Shown one piece after another: positions 7,700-13,952 of a stretch of 33,452 nt of DNA (position 1 is the first letter of the stretch; every line of letters starts with the position of its first letter). Origin of the DNA: a virus; IMG/VR virus record IMGVR_UViG_3300023116_000175, positions 1 through 33,452 of that record; one strand, 5' to 3'. Both the position numbers and the translations under genes were made by a program. Under the pieces are notes generated by a model. That model ran no database searches. It saw nothing but the letters and a program-made list of their open reading frames with translations, and had not been told where the DNA came from.

Positions 7700-7887
7700 A
7701 AGCCATTTACCTCCGCGACGATTGGCGAGTCGTTATTGATTACCCGTCGCGATCGGCGCGTCGCCGGCGACCACTTCTTCCTGATCTCCGCACACATCGC
7801 CTTGATTTCTTCCTGTGTCGGCTCGTGCGGCAGACGATCAAGCATCTGCTCTTGTGTGAACGTGAACTGATTGTAGTGCGTCATCAT
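7642..7887 (-). CDS. Small conserved phage protein, unknown
   Basis: About 81 aa. A central segment TQEEIKAMCAEIRKKWSP followed by RRSRRV is a pattern I associate with planctomycete phage early genes, but no function is known. ATG at 7885-7887 lies 6 bases after AAGG; ATGs at 7893 and 7884 are alternatives. It overlaps the nuclease gene upstream by 50 bases and the HTH gene downstream by 58 bases, each in another frame, so its ends are less sure than its middle. The core ACAAGGATG around 7891-7899 also resembles a CsrA site. Confidence 0.5.
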   Translation of the reverse strand: MMTHYNQFTFTQEQMLDRLPHEPTQEEIKAMCAEIRKKWSPATRRSRRVINNDSPIVAEVNGLWIPEEIPCPPEMQRNSWG

Positions 7888-8290
7888 TGCCATCCTTGTT
7901 TATTTGGCATCCTTTTACTAAGTCCAGGTACTCCCACCAGGTGAGCAGTACCATCGTCTCGCCAGCGTCCGGTCGGAACGCCACTGCATCGACGTTTTCA
8001 TTTGGCAGCAGAAAACTGGCGATCGACTTCCGCCGCTTTGCTTGTATTCGCTTGTCACCAACCACCAGATCGACTTCCTCGTGCAAACCTAGTGACCGGC
8101 CATTCGATGCCCAGGCTCGCTTTGCTTCGAGTCCGCTGTCTTTCGCCTGGTTCACCAGCTCTCGCTCGTAGGCGTTTCCTTTTCGCTTGCTTGGATGTGT
8201 CATGCTTTTTTCCGTGTAGGGACAGTTCTGGCACCCGTGTCCGCAGCAGGTGCCACGGTTCAGCAGGTACTCTCGAGTCAGTGGTGCCAT
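7838..8290 (-). CDS. Cys-motif + PD-(D/E)XK-like nuclease (resolvase-like)
   Basis: About 150 aa. Residues 1-25 contain REYLLNRGTCCGHGCQNCPY, a compact four-Cys motif like that of DUF5522. From about residue 33, KRKGNAYERELV, then EVDLVVGDKRIQAKRRK and a hydrophobic strand, gives E...D...(Q)xK in the order of Holliday-junction-resolvase-like PD-(D/E)XK nucleases. Start ATG at 8288-8290 overlaps the upstream HTH gene by 13 bases; a start at 8371 would lie fully inside that gene. An internal ATG at the domain border could give the nuclease alone. Likely role: DNA processing during replication or recombination. Nuclease call probable; the fusion may be functional or an artefact of start choice. 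Confidence 0.6.
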   Translation of the reverse strand: MAPLTREYLLNRGTCCGHGCQNCPYTEKSMTHPSKRKGNAYERELVNQAKDSGLEAKRAWASNGRSLGLHEEVDLVVGDKRIQAKRRKSIASFLLPNENVDAVAFRPDAGETMVLLTWWEYLDLVKGCQINKDGNDDALQSVHVHTRADA

Positions 8291-8502
8291 CCTGGTGCGA
8301 TCTTGTTCTTTGGTCTGATTCCGTTCGATAGTCGGCCAACGTACATCGCCAGCCTCGGTGATGACGGACATCCTCGCAGCGAGCGTTCCATGTAGCTCCG
8401 CGACCGTCCGACCTTCTCAGCGATCCGCCAGCAGCCGAGTCCGCTGCGATACAGATGCTCGATGTGATACGCCTCGGGACAGTTCAGTGCTGGCCTGCTC
8501 AT
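8278..8502 (-). CDS. Small HTH-like DNA-binding protein
   Basis: 74 aa. Residues 11-40 (EHLYRSGLGCWRIAEKVGRS) read as a Gly-turn helix-turn-helix of the homeodomain-like/resolvase kind, followed by RSYMERSLRG. The C-terminal half is basic. ATG overlaps the previous stop as ATGA, with GAGG 8 bases upstream. A regulator or accessory DNA-binding protein is likely; its targets are not visible. Confidence 0.5.
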   Translation of the reverse strand: MSRPALNCPEAYHIEHLYRSGLGCWRIAEKVGRSRSYMERSLRGCPSSPRLAMYVGRLSNGIRPKNKIAPGWHH

Positions 8503-8795
8503 TTCCAATGCCTCGACCTGTAGTTCCTTCCGTCATTTCCTTTCACGATCGCATCAGCGATCACCGTCCTCGCTGAGTTGCCGAAGTTCCACGGCAGACA
8601 GGTCGATGGCTCGCTCCTGGTCGATGCTCCGACACCCGAGAACGCAGCTCCGTCCGCTGGCCCGAGGATGTGTGCCACGATCCCGCGATCTGCCATCATC
8701 TTGGCTTCCCGCTCTGCGTGTGCCTGGGCCGCTGGTTCGATGCTTGTGCCTGTTGGTGGCATCGCTGCGAGTATGGCCGCCACGATCATGTCCAT
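8499..8795 (-). CDS. Small secreted-like protein, unknown (CAP-like?)
   Basis: 98 aa, start ATG overlapping the T-fold gene stop as TAATG. The N terminus MDMIVAAILAAMPPTGT is hydrophobic and could be a weak signal segment. AHAEREAKMMADRG...HILG followed by FSGVGAST resembles, loosely, short CAP-superfamily-like sequences common in planctomycetes. It has one Cys. The longer ORF starting at 9038 is a shadow of the T-fold gene and is not used. Family uncertain. Confidence 0.45.
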   Translation of the reverse strand: MDMIVAAILAAMPPTGTSIEPAAQAHAEREAKMMADRGIVAHILGPADGAAFSGVGASTRSEPSTCLPWNFGNSARTVIADAIVKGNDGRNYRSRHWK

Positions 8796-9073
8796 TAGTG
8801 CAACTCCTTTTTTCCTTTGCTCACCTCGACCGATGTCTTTGTATTCTGCGAGTGCCTTCCGCTCAGTGTTATCTTGCAGTTGTAAGGAAGCGCAAGAGAT
8901 ATTTCCTTTGCGAGTTCTTCCTGTGTTTTGTTTGTGCCTCGATAAAAATCCAGCAATTCTTCGAGTTCTGATATTTCCAAAAAGTCTGCGGTTTCTACTT
9001 TCACTTCGTAGTAATCCCATCGACCATTGATCGGACAAGTACCGTGTATAATTGCTTCATGGACTGCCTTCAT
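8795..9073 (-). CDS. T-fold protein (QueF/FolE-like), deazaguanine-related
   Basis: 92 aa. It begins with HGTCPINGRWDYYEVKVE (Cys13 in a CPxxG..D context as in QueF-type tunnelling-fold enzymes), then ISELEELLDFYRG, TQEELAKEI and a final strand TLSGRHSQNTKT. That order (Cys strand, helix, TQE helix, GxHS strand) fits a small T-fold unit related to QueF/FolE. The start overlaps the dpdA-like stop by 17 bases, with AAGG 9 bases upstream. T-fold enzymes in phages reduce or decarboxylate 7-deazaguanine bases (QueF-L, DpdL). Its pairing with a DpdA-like gene suggests it tailors the base inserted into phage DNA. Fold moderately supported; reaction is inference. Confidence 0.5.
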   Translation of the reverse strand: MKAVHEAIIHGTCPINGRWDYYEVKVETADFLEISELEELLDFYRGTNKTQEELAKEISLALPYNCKITLSGRHSQNTKTSVEVSKGKKELH

Positions 9074-9698
9074 TTTTGCTTTCCTTAAATAGAGTCGGCT
9101 GATTTTCGTCTGCTACCTGATTAGCGATATTGATCAGCATGTGGTCGTATTTACAAACTCCTGAGCCGTCACAGGAATCGGCTCCGAGACTTGCGTACTT
9201 TCGGTAGCGTTTGATGGTATTCACACGACCGACATGCACATAAATGTCCAATGCTTTTGCTGTCTTAACGATGTCATATGCAGCTGACGAATCCTTAAAG
9301 TCGTCAGTGCCTCCGATAAAAACGTGCTTCATTTCATACCAGTTAAGGTGCATGTCCTCGTGACCGTCTTGCACGACAAAGCACCACTTTTCGCACCAAG
9401 GAAGCATCGGTCGCTCTTGTGTAATCATTCCAAATAGCTCGGACGTTCTTCTTGCACTTCCGACGACATCTGGAACAGCAACAAACAAACACCTGCTCAT
9501 GTTTGGCTTGTTACGTTCAAGCAAACGAAAAAAAGCATTTCGATCGAGTCCGCTGTAGGCACCATTGTCGATTGCGAACTCGCCATCCCATGTCTTGTAG
9601 TTCGTCAAAGGTGTGCAGAGTTGACCGCGAACCAACTGCTCGAACTTCTTTTTTTTGCTTGCCACTTTTTTCGATTGAACATCGAGCAGAAATCTCAT
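9057..9698 (-). CDS. dpdA: TGT-like DNA 7-deazaguanine transglycosylase (DpdA family)
   Basis: 213 aa. Successive motifs fit the short phage tRNA-guanine-transglycosylase-like family: AIDNGAYSG (Asp44), FVAVPDVVG (Asp77), VVQDG (110-112), FIGGTDDFK (128-135), VHVGRVN (154-160), and GADSCDGSG (Asp174/Asp177). These would line a TIM-barrel active site, with one Asp acting as nucleophile when guanine in DNA is exchanged for a 7-deazaguanine. ATG at 9696-9698 overlaps the previous stop (ATGA); the ORF upstream of it is shadow. The classical C-terminal zinc cluster of tRNA TGTs is not evident. Neighbour: a T-fold protein. No QueC/D/E genes are in the window, so precursor would come from the host. 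Superfamily likely; DNA rather than tRNA as substrate is inferred. Confidence 0.65.
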   Translation of the reverse strand: MRFLLDVQSKKVASKKKKFEQLVRGQLCTPLTNYKTWDGEFAIDNGAYSGLDRNAFFRLLERNKPNMSRCLFVAVPDVVGSARRTSELFGMITQERPMLPWCEKWCFVVQDGHEDMHLNWYEMKHVFIGGTDDFKDSSAAYDIVKTAKALDIYVHVGRVNTIKRYRKYASLGADSCDGSGVCKYDHMLINIANQVADENQPTLFKESKNEGSP

Positions 9699-9871
9699 TT
9701 CTCGTCGTACTCCTTCGCTCGTTCCCAAAACACCGTCCCGTCGTCCAGGTAACCAATCAGATACCGTTTGCGTCCAGCGGAATCGGTTACCAACATGCAA
9801 TCGCCAACTACCTGCACCGCATAGAAGCAGATGCAAGCCAGCGTCGATGCTCTCTGCACTAAATCAATCAT
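9695..9871 (-). CDS. Small protein with hydrophobic N terminus
   Basis: 58 aa. ATG at 9869-9871 lies 6 bases after AAGG and overlaps the previous stop by 8 bases. The N-terminal 25 residues are hydrophobic (TLACICFYAVQVVGDCML), followed by a beta-hairpin-like RKRYLIGYLDDGTVFW. It could be a small membrane-anchored or secreted protein. It directly precedes dpdA with an ATGA overlap, so the two are probably co-translated. Function unknown. Confidence 0.45.
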   Translation of the reverse strand: MIDLVQRASTLACICFYAVQVVGDCMLVTDSAGRKRYLIGYLDDGTVFWERAKEYDEK

Positions 9872-10031
9872 TCGCATCCTTCCTATCGAGTCCAATGCAC
9901 CGCAGGCCGTACTGTCGCAGCAGTCGCTTCAGTAGCCACCTGATTCCTCTGATCGCCTCGTCCTCTCGGCAGTTGTATTCAGGGCGAACAGTGATCACAT
10001 ATTCGCTGCGTTTCTTTGTTCGCTTGTTCAT
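9864..10031 (-). CDS. Small conserved basic phage protein (55 aa)
   Basis: Short ORF: start MNKRTKKRSEYVITVRP, middle DEAIRGIRWLLKRLLRQYGLRC, stop TGA at 9864-9866. The motif of a beta strand, then an amphipathic helix LLKRLLRQYGLR, is a pattern I recall from small proteins in planctomycete phage replication regions. ATG at 10029-10031 is immediately preceded by AAGGA, closer than usual. It is the first gene after the repeat-rich intergenic region. It is supported by coding-like sequence and the 8-base overlap with the next gene. Function unknown. Confidence 0.5.
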   Translation of the reverse strand: MNKRTKKRSEYVITVRPEYNCREDEAIRGIRWLLKRLLRQYGLRCIGLDRKDAND

Positions 10032-10054
10032 TCCTTGCACCCTGTGATTCCAAT

Positions 10055-10082
10055 GGGGCGACGGGCGAAGCCGAGTCGCCCC
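10055..10082. other. GC-rich hairpin in intergenic region
   Basis: Perfect 8-bp inverted repeat GGGGCGAC / GTCGCCCC at 10055-10062 and 10075-10082 with a 12-base loop that can itself pair (GGC/GCC). There is no T run on either side, so it is not a classic intrinsic terminator. It lies between the winged-helix gene and the 55-aa gene, abutting a palindrome. Confidence 0.6.
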
Positions 10083-10102
10083 TATATGTATCTACATATA
10101 GG
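10081..10102. repeat. 22-bp perfect AT-rich palindrome
   Basis: CCTATATGTA (10081-10090) and TACATATAGG (10093-10102) form a perfect 10-bp inverted repeat with a 2-base centre. Perfect symmetry and AT richness are typical of an operator for a dimeric regulator or of an unwinding element. It sits between a GC-rich hairpin and a pair of direct repeats. Confidence 0.65.
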
Positions 10103-10114
10103 AGGTAGACACCC

Positions 10115-10148
10115 ATGTCATAGCTAGACGCTTCAGATGTCATAGCTA
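10115..10148. repeat. Two 12-bp direct repeats (iteron-like)
   Basis: ATGTCATAGCTA occurs at 10115-10126 and again, exactly, at 10137-10148; the period is 22 bases, about two helical turns. The second copy includes the stop codon of the winged-helix gene. Paired copies on the same helix face are typical of iterons or operator pairs, here directly beside a probable replication initiator. Only two copies are present. Confidence 0.6.
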
Positions 10149-10517
10149 TTGCGCACCAGTGTCACCCCTCACTTGGCTGTCCTTGTATGTTTTTGAGCGG
10201 ATGATTCGCTTGCTTGGCCACGTTCCGCGTCCCTTCCAGATCGTCTTGATGATGCCTTGGCTTTCCAAGTCATTGATGATCCGAGTGACATGGCGCGGTG
10301 AGACGTTGCAAGCCTCCGCAATTTGGTTGTTTGACTCGTTAAACTCTGTGATTCCCTCTGCTCTCTGTTGGCCCATGAGCCAGCAGTAGAGGATCACAGC
10401 GGTGTAGGTAGCGTTGGGGAGCGTCGGGAGCATGAACGTCGCCAGGTTCTTTCCAGTTCCGAATCTGGTGGTCGCGTCCGCTCGCTTGCTCTTTTTCTTT
10501 TTGTCCTGGTCATCCAT
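10146..10517 (-). CDS. Winged-helix DNA-binding protein, initiator-like
   Basis: 123 aa. After a basic N terminus and the segment LPNATYTAVILYCWLMGQQ, an HTH with wing is clear at about residues 60-100: NNQIAEACNVSPRHVTRIINDLESQGIIKTI followed by a GRG turn. This matches replication-initiator or MarR/GntR-like winged helices. ATG overlaps the helicase stop as TGATG. It follows primase and helicase genes and precedes a repeat-rich region, so origin binding is an attractive guess; autoregulation is equally possible. Confidence 0.6.
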   Translation of the reverse strand: MDDQDKKKKSKRADATTRFGTGKNLATFMLPTLPNATYTAVILYCWLMGQQRAEGITEFNESNNQIAEACNVSPRHVTRIINDLESQGIIKTIWKGRGTWPSKRIIRSKTYKDSQVRGDTGAQ

Positions 10518-11710
10518 CAGAACTCGTTCTCCTCCCCGAAGTCCCATTTCTTGATCGCTGACGAGAACGTCATTTGTGGCTTGTCAAACACCAAGTCGAT
10601 GTCGTTCATTTCACCGTGTCGGTTCTTCACCGCGTTCAGCACAACTTCCCGCACCCGCTCGTCGCTTTCGCTCTCACCCTTGTCTTTCAGCAGGTAGCAG
10701 GCGTCAGCGTTGAACTCGATCTCCCCAGATTCTTTGAAACTGGACATCGAAAGTTGCTCGCCTTTTTTGACCCGCGTCACGCTCGAGAGTGCAAGGATTC
10801 CCCAGTCGTCCATCGCCAGTGTTCGCAGTGTCCCCATGACGTTATTCACACCCACTCGAGGATCATCACCGCCGGCGAACTTCTGCAAATAGTCAATCAC
10901 CAGCAGGCGATTCCTGCCGCCCGTCAGCAGCCCGCAGAGAGCTTCCGTTGTGTACGGTGGCTCCATGATCTCGATACGATCCAAGAGCGGCTGGATGGCT
11001 TCTGCGGCCTCCTCCACTCGCTTCAGTTCGTCCGGCGTGACGTTGGCGAAACGTAGCTTCCCGCCGCTGACCTGCGATCTTCTGGTCAGCTCTCGACGCA
11101 GCAGCACCTCGAACGTCATCTCCGCGTTAGCGATGACCACCCTGGCTTTGCTGTCGTTCTCCAAAAGGCTGAAAACGTACTGCATCACCAGAGCAGTCTT
11201 TCCGGCACCAGGAGGCGCGCCGAGAATCGTGATCTTGCCTGGCCCGCACTCGAAACCGTCAAACGGATCGCCAGCGTCGTACAAGATGTCACCCTCGCCT
11301 CGGTATAGCTTGCCAATCAGTTCGCCGAGCATTCCAACGGGATGACTCAGCGGTGCAGGCTTCGCTGGTGCGACTGCCTGATGGCTCGTTCCGTTCCTAC
11401 GTTCCCACGGTGCAACATCGCTGCCAGCCAGCTCTCCCCGCTCGCCTGGTTGCTTGATTGCATCGTCGATCTTGTGTGCTATCTCGTAATCCGAGAACGG
11501 TGGCTCACATCTCGAGTTGTAGTCATTGGTGATGACGTCGATCGCTTCCTCGCGACTCAGACCGAAACCGATCACCAGTTTGCAAGCCACATTGAAAAAC
11601 TTTCCGTGACCATTTTCGCCGCTGATCGCCGGTTCGCATTTCGAGACATATAGCCTTGCACGATCGACGACCGACATCTGATTGGTCATCTGTTCGCTGT
11701 AAAGCATCAT
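10517..11710 (-). CDS. PriCT + RecA/DnaB-type replicative helicase
   Basis: 397 aa. Residues 20-90 (HGKFFNVACKLVIGFGLSRE, then EPPFSDYEIAHKI) look like a primase C-terminal PriCT domain. From about 150 there is a RecA-fold ATPase: Walker A GAPPGAGKT (164-172), Walker B LLVIDYLQKF with Asp273, then a sensor-like ILALSSV strand and the KESGEIEFNAD motif typical of DnaB-type helicases. Start ATG overlaps the primase stop (ATGA), with GGAGG upstream. The upstream gene supplies the catalytic primase domain, so primase and helicase functions are split between adjacent proteins with PriCT on the helicase side. It would unwind phage DNA during replication. Confidence is high for the ATPase. Confidence 0.85.
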   Translation of the reverse strand: MMLYSEQMTNQMSVVDRARLYVSKCEPAISGENGHGKFFNVACKLVIGFGLSREEAIDVITNDYNSRCEPPFSDYEIAHKIDDAIKQPGERGELAGSDVAPWERRNGTSHQAVAPAKPAPLSHPVGMLGELIGKLYRGEGDILYDAGDPFDGFECGPGKITILGAPPGAGKTALVMQYVFSLLENDSKARVVIANAEMTFEVLLRRELTRRSQVSGGKLRFANVTPDELKRVEEAAEAIQPLLDRIEIMEPPYTTEALCGLLTGGRNRLLVIDYLQKFAGGDDPRVGVNNVMGTLRTLAMDDWGILALSSVTRVKKGEQLSMSSFKESGEIEFNADACYLLKDKGESESDERVREVVLNAVKNRHGEMNDIDLVFDKPQMTFSSAIKKWDFGEENEF

Positions 11711-12387
11711 GCGACGAAATCCTCCAACTTGTAGAGGTTGTCCGGCTCGTAAAACTCGGCGCAGACAGGCTCGCCAGTCAGACGCTTACCACCAGCAACT
11801 CGAAGCATCCTGTCGATGTTGCTCGTGCTGTCTAGCTTTCCACTGCACATCCGACGCAGCCTTTGATTCCATTGCTTCGACAGCTCGGAAATCTCGTTGC
11901 GATGATCTTCGCTTTGAATCCTCACTGGCTTTTCGAGCAGCCAGTAAGCATGGAAACCACCATCGGTTCCCTTGCTGTTTATGATCATCGACGGACGCAG
12001 CGGCATCTGGTTGATCGCCCAGAGTGCATGTGGCCTGGTTACATACTTTCCACCCTTGCCAGCATCGACATCCAGGTGAATCGAAACGATTGATTTGACG
12101 TCTCGACTCGAGCCAACGATGTTCTTCCTGAAACCGCTGGATCGTTTGTTCATCTTGTCAAAGTCCATCAGGTTGACTTTGAAATACACTCCAGCTTCGC
12201 CTGTTACATGCTTTGCTGCCTGCACTAGGTCATCGCCTGATCCGACACTGAAAATGCCTGAAATCTCATTCCGCTGCGATTTGATGAAAACGATCGCACC
12301 GTCACTGCTTTTGCACTTTCCATAAAGGATGTCTAGAAACGCGCAGATGTTTCCGTGTTCAATCACCCTGGCTCTTTCGCAATCCAT
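11707..12387 (-). CDS. Archaeo-eukaryotic-type primase (Prim-Pol-like)
   Basis: 226 aa. The catalytic DxD appears in IHLDVDAG (Asp106, Asp108), followed about 30 residues later by SMIINSKGTDGGFHAYWLL, whose S-x-x and H match the S/G-x-H motif of AEP primases, and later by the conserved NIDRMLRVAGGKR segment. This order is typical of phage/plasmid Prim-Pol domains. Start ATG at 12385-12387 with AAAGG 8 bases upstream is preferred over a GTG 9 bases earlier. It synthesises primers, possibly also short DNA. A perfect hairpin lies just upstream. Confidence 0.8.
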   Translation of the reverse strand: MDCERARVIEHGNICAFLDILYGKCKSSDGAIVFIKSQRNEISGIFSVGSGDDLVQAAKHVTGEAGVYFKVNLMDFDKMNKRSSGFRKNIVGSSRDVKSIVSIHLDVDAGKGGKYVTRPHALWAINQMPLRPSMIINSKGTDGGFHAYWLLEKPVRIQSEDHRNEISELSKQWNQRLRRMCSGKLDSTSNIDRMLRVAGGKRLTGEPVCAEFYEPDNLYKLEDFVA

Positions 12388-12406
12388 CACTACCACCTTT
12401 CACCTA

Positions 12407-12429
12407 GGCGGATGCGTAGAACATCCGCC
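12407..12429 (-). promoter_or_regulatory. Perfect 8-bp hairpin ahead of primase gene
   Basis: GGCGGATG (12407-12414) and CATCCGCC (12422-12429) pair over 8 bp around a 7-base loop in the 60-base gap between the SSB-like and primase genes. The primase SD begins within about 8 bases of its base. No T run follows, so a role in RNA processing, stability or translation control is more likely than termination. Each arm carries a GGA or its complement. Confidence 0.5.
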
Positions 12430-12447
12430 AGACCCGACACCCAAAAA

Positions 12448-13008
12448 CTAGAACGGCGAAGCGTTGGAAATCTTGTCCCACTCAGGCGAATGGCTGATCT
12501 TCTCTTTCATGTAGGGAGAAAGCGTTTCAAAAACGGCTGGGTTGTATTCATCCACATCGAGCGAAAAATAGATCGTCTCGTGCGTCGGCCCAGGTGCGAC
12601 AGTTCCCTTCGGCAGAGCTGCGACGCTGTGAATGTTCGCATAGTTGCGTCCGTTGTTTTCCTCGTGGACGACGTTCAGAAAGCATCCTTTGCCGATCAAA
12701 GACTGCATACTGAATCCCTTTTGCAGTTCTTCGCTTAGGTTCTTACCGAGCCAGCTTTCGACATCTCTACGCAGAGCTGCTTTTTCGTTTGCACTGAACG
12801 TGTAGCTGCGCCCGATGCGAAATGGTTTACCGTCCTCGCCAGTTTCGTGCGGTGTCTCCCATCCGATGTAAATTTTTCGCCGCGTTTTAGTTTCGCCAGC
12901 AAAGGTGTCCTCCTGCGTCCCCTGGTCGATTACCTCGATGCAGACTGCTAGGTGATTACCAGCGGGACATTTTTCAAACGTCGTTGTTGATGGTGCGAAT
13001 AGTTTCAT
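12448..13008 (-). CDS. SSB-like phage replication protein
   Basis: 186 aa. The N-terminal part (CPAGNHLAVCIEVIDQGTQ, then RRKIYIGWETP and FRIGRSYTFSANEKAALR) resembles the OB-like single-stranded-DNA-binding family found in phage replication modules next to primase and helicase, related in style to DUF669. Later KGCFLNVVHEENNGRNYANI gives the last strands. The C terminus is not the acidic tail of bacterial SSB. Start ATG with GAGGAAAGG upstream. It likely coats ssDNA during replication or recombination; assignment rests on pattern and context. Confidence 0.55.
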   Translation of the reverse strand: MKLFAPSTTTFEKCPAGNHLAVCIEVIDQGTQEDTFAGETKTRRKIYIGWETPHETGEDGKPFRIGRSYTFSANEKAALRRDVESWLGKNLSEELQKGFSMQSLIGKGCFLNVVHEENNGRNYANIHSVAALPKGTVAPGPTHETIYFSLDVDEYNPAVFETLSPYMKEKISHSPEWDKISNASPF

Positions 13009-13013
13009 TTGCT

Positions 13014-13283
13014 CTACCTTTCCTCTGTTGTTTCGGATTCATTTACCAATTCGGATGCACGACGAACCCGACCTGTCGTGCGTAATTCGTTGACGATCTC
13101 GAGCCAATCAGATGCCTCGTCATCGCGTCCTCTTTCATAGGCTCGCAGGCACATCAGCATGACGTCGCCCTGCTTGCCATATACTTCAGCTTTCGGATCA
13201 TCCGGCAGGTTGTTCTGACGCTTCGTCAGATCCCATAAAGGTTCAAAATTCCTGCGTCGTTCACCTCTCAGCACTAAACTCAT
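13014..13283 (-). CDS. Small charged protein, unknown
   Basis: 89 aa, helical and charged, with NFEPLWDLTKRQNNL and DVMLMCLRAYERGRDDEASDW as the most ordered parts. ATG at 13281-13283 lies 9 bases after AGGA. It ends 5 bases before the SSB-like gene, whose SD lies inside this gene's last codons, so the two are translationally linked. No recognised family. Confidence 0.45.
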   Translation of the reverse strand: MSLVLRGERRRNFEPLWDLTKRQNNLPDDPKAEVYGKQGDVMLMCLRAYERGRDDEASDWLEIVNELRTTGRVRRASELVNESETTEER

Positions 13284-13298
13284 CAATCCATGTCCTCA

Positions 13299-13553
13299 TC
13301 ACTCGGTGCTAGCCAGCACATCATCGAAACGGCAATAAGCACGACGATCATCGGTGCTAATATCTGAAACAGAAGATCCATGTCGTACATCGCTACATCC
13401 CGTGTCAAAGTTGTCCAGGTATTTCTGCCAGTCGTCTGCGATCGCTCGTATCTGCCGCATCTGATTTTCTCGCTGAGATTCCATCGAAAGAATCAGCGCG
13501 ATGGTCAACGCGAACGGTGCCAAGATTCCTACTCCAATCAATGCAAAAACCAT
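13299..13553 (-). CDS. Small membrane protein, unknown
   Basis: 84 aa. A single long hydrophobic segment at residues 2-24 (VFALIGVGILAPFALTIAL) is followed by a polar cytosolic or external tail with two Cys. ATG overlaps the preceding stop as TGATG, with GAGGA 8 bases upstream. No family is recognised; a role at the membrane during early infection (for example superinfection exclusion) cannot be excluded, but nothing specific supports it. Confidence 0.45.
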   Translation of the reverse strand: MVFALIGVGILAPFALTIALILSMESQRENQMRQIRAIADDWQKYLDNFDTGCSDVRHGSSVSDISTDDRRAYCRFDDVLASTE

Positions 13554-13795
13554 CAATGCAGTCCTCGCTTTATGAAGTCAAAAGACACGCGAGACGCTTC
13601 GTAAAAAGCAGATGCTCGCTCTGCGTGTGACAGGGCTTTTGGCATCTCGTTTGATCGGATAGCTTTTCGCTTGCTGTCGTGTTCCTGGTCACTAAGTTCC
13701 ATCAGCTTTGATGTGATCTCTGCTACTACTGCTCGAACTGCCTCGGCTCTTTTCAGGTATTCCGGCAGTTCTTCCGTTGTTTGTTCTGCGTCCAT
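13553..13795 (-). CDS. Small helical protein, unknown
   Basis: 80 aa, acidic N terminus followed by long predicted helices (AEAVRAVVAEITSKLMELSD). No motif is recognised. Start ATG at 13793-13795 lacks a strong SD. It overlaps the Cys-rich ORF by 104 bases in another frame. Coding quality is better here than in that overlap, so this ORF is probably real. Confidence 0.4.
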   Translation of the reverse strand: MDAEQTTEELPEYLKRAEAVRAVVAEITSKLMELSDQEHDSKRKAIRSNEMPKALSHAERASAFYEASRVSFDFIKRGLH

Positions 13796-13907
13796 TGCAC
13801 TCGCACAAAATTGTCAATCTTCTACATCTCACACATCTGCACCCGTCGCAGATCGTGTTTTCTGTTGTGCCGCCGCATTGAGCGCAGCGGCTCACTTGTC
13901 TGGCCAT
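13692..13907 (-). CDS. Cys-rich zinc-ribbon-like small ORF
   Basis: 71 aa. The first 36 residues contain eight Cys in zinc-binding spacing: CAQC, then CDGCRC, VRC, and CEC. This is unlikely by chance, so a small zinc-ribbon protein is plausible. The last 30 residues, rich in Ser and Arg, overlap the next ORF and look like shadow. No good SD precedes ATG 13907. It may be a transcription or DNA-binding accessory factor, if expressed. Confidence 0.4.
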   Translation of the reverse strand: MARQVSRCAQCGGTTENTICDGCRCVRCRRLTILCECNGRRTNNGRTAGIPEKSRGSSSSSSRDHIKADGT

Positions 13908-13952
13908 CGCGTTACCCGCGCCGTGACGAGTCTGATTTCACGCTCACAAAAA

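Noticed and set aside
10101-10123. Plus-strand GGAGG followed by ATG TCA TAG (two-codon minigene)
   Set aside because: Good SD spacing, but a two-codon ORF cannot be supported, and the repeats better explain the sequence.
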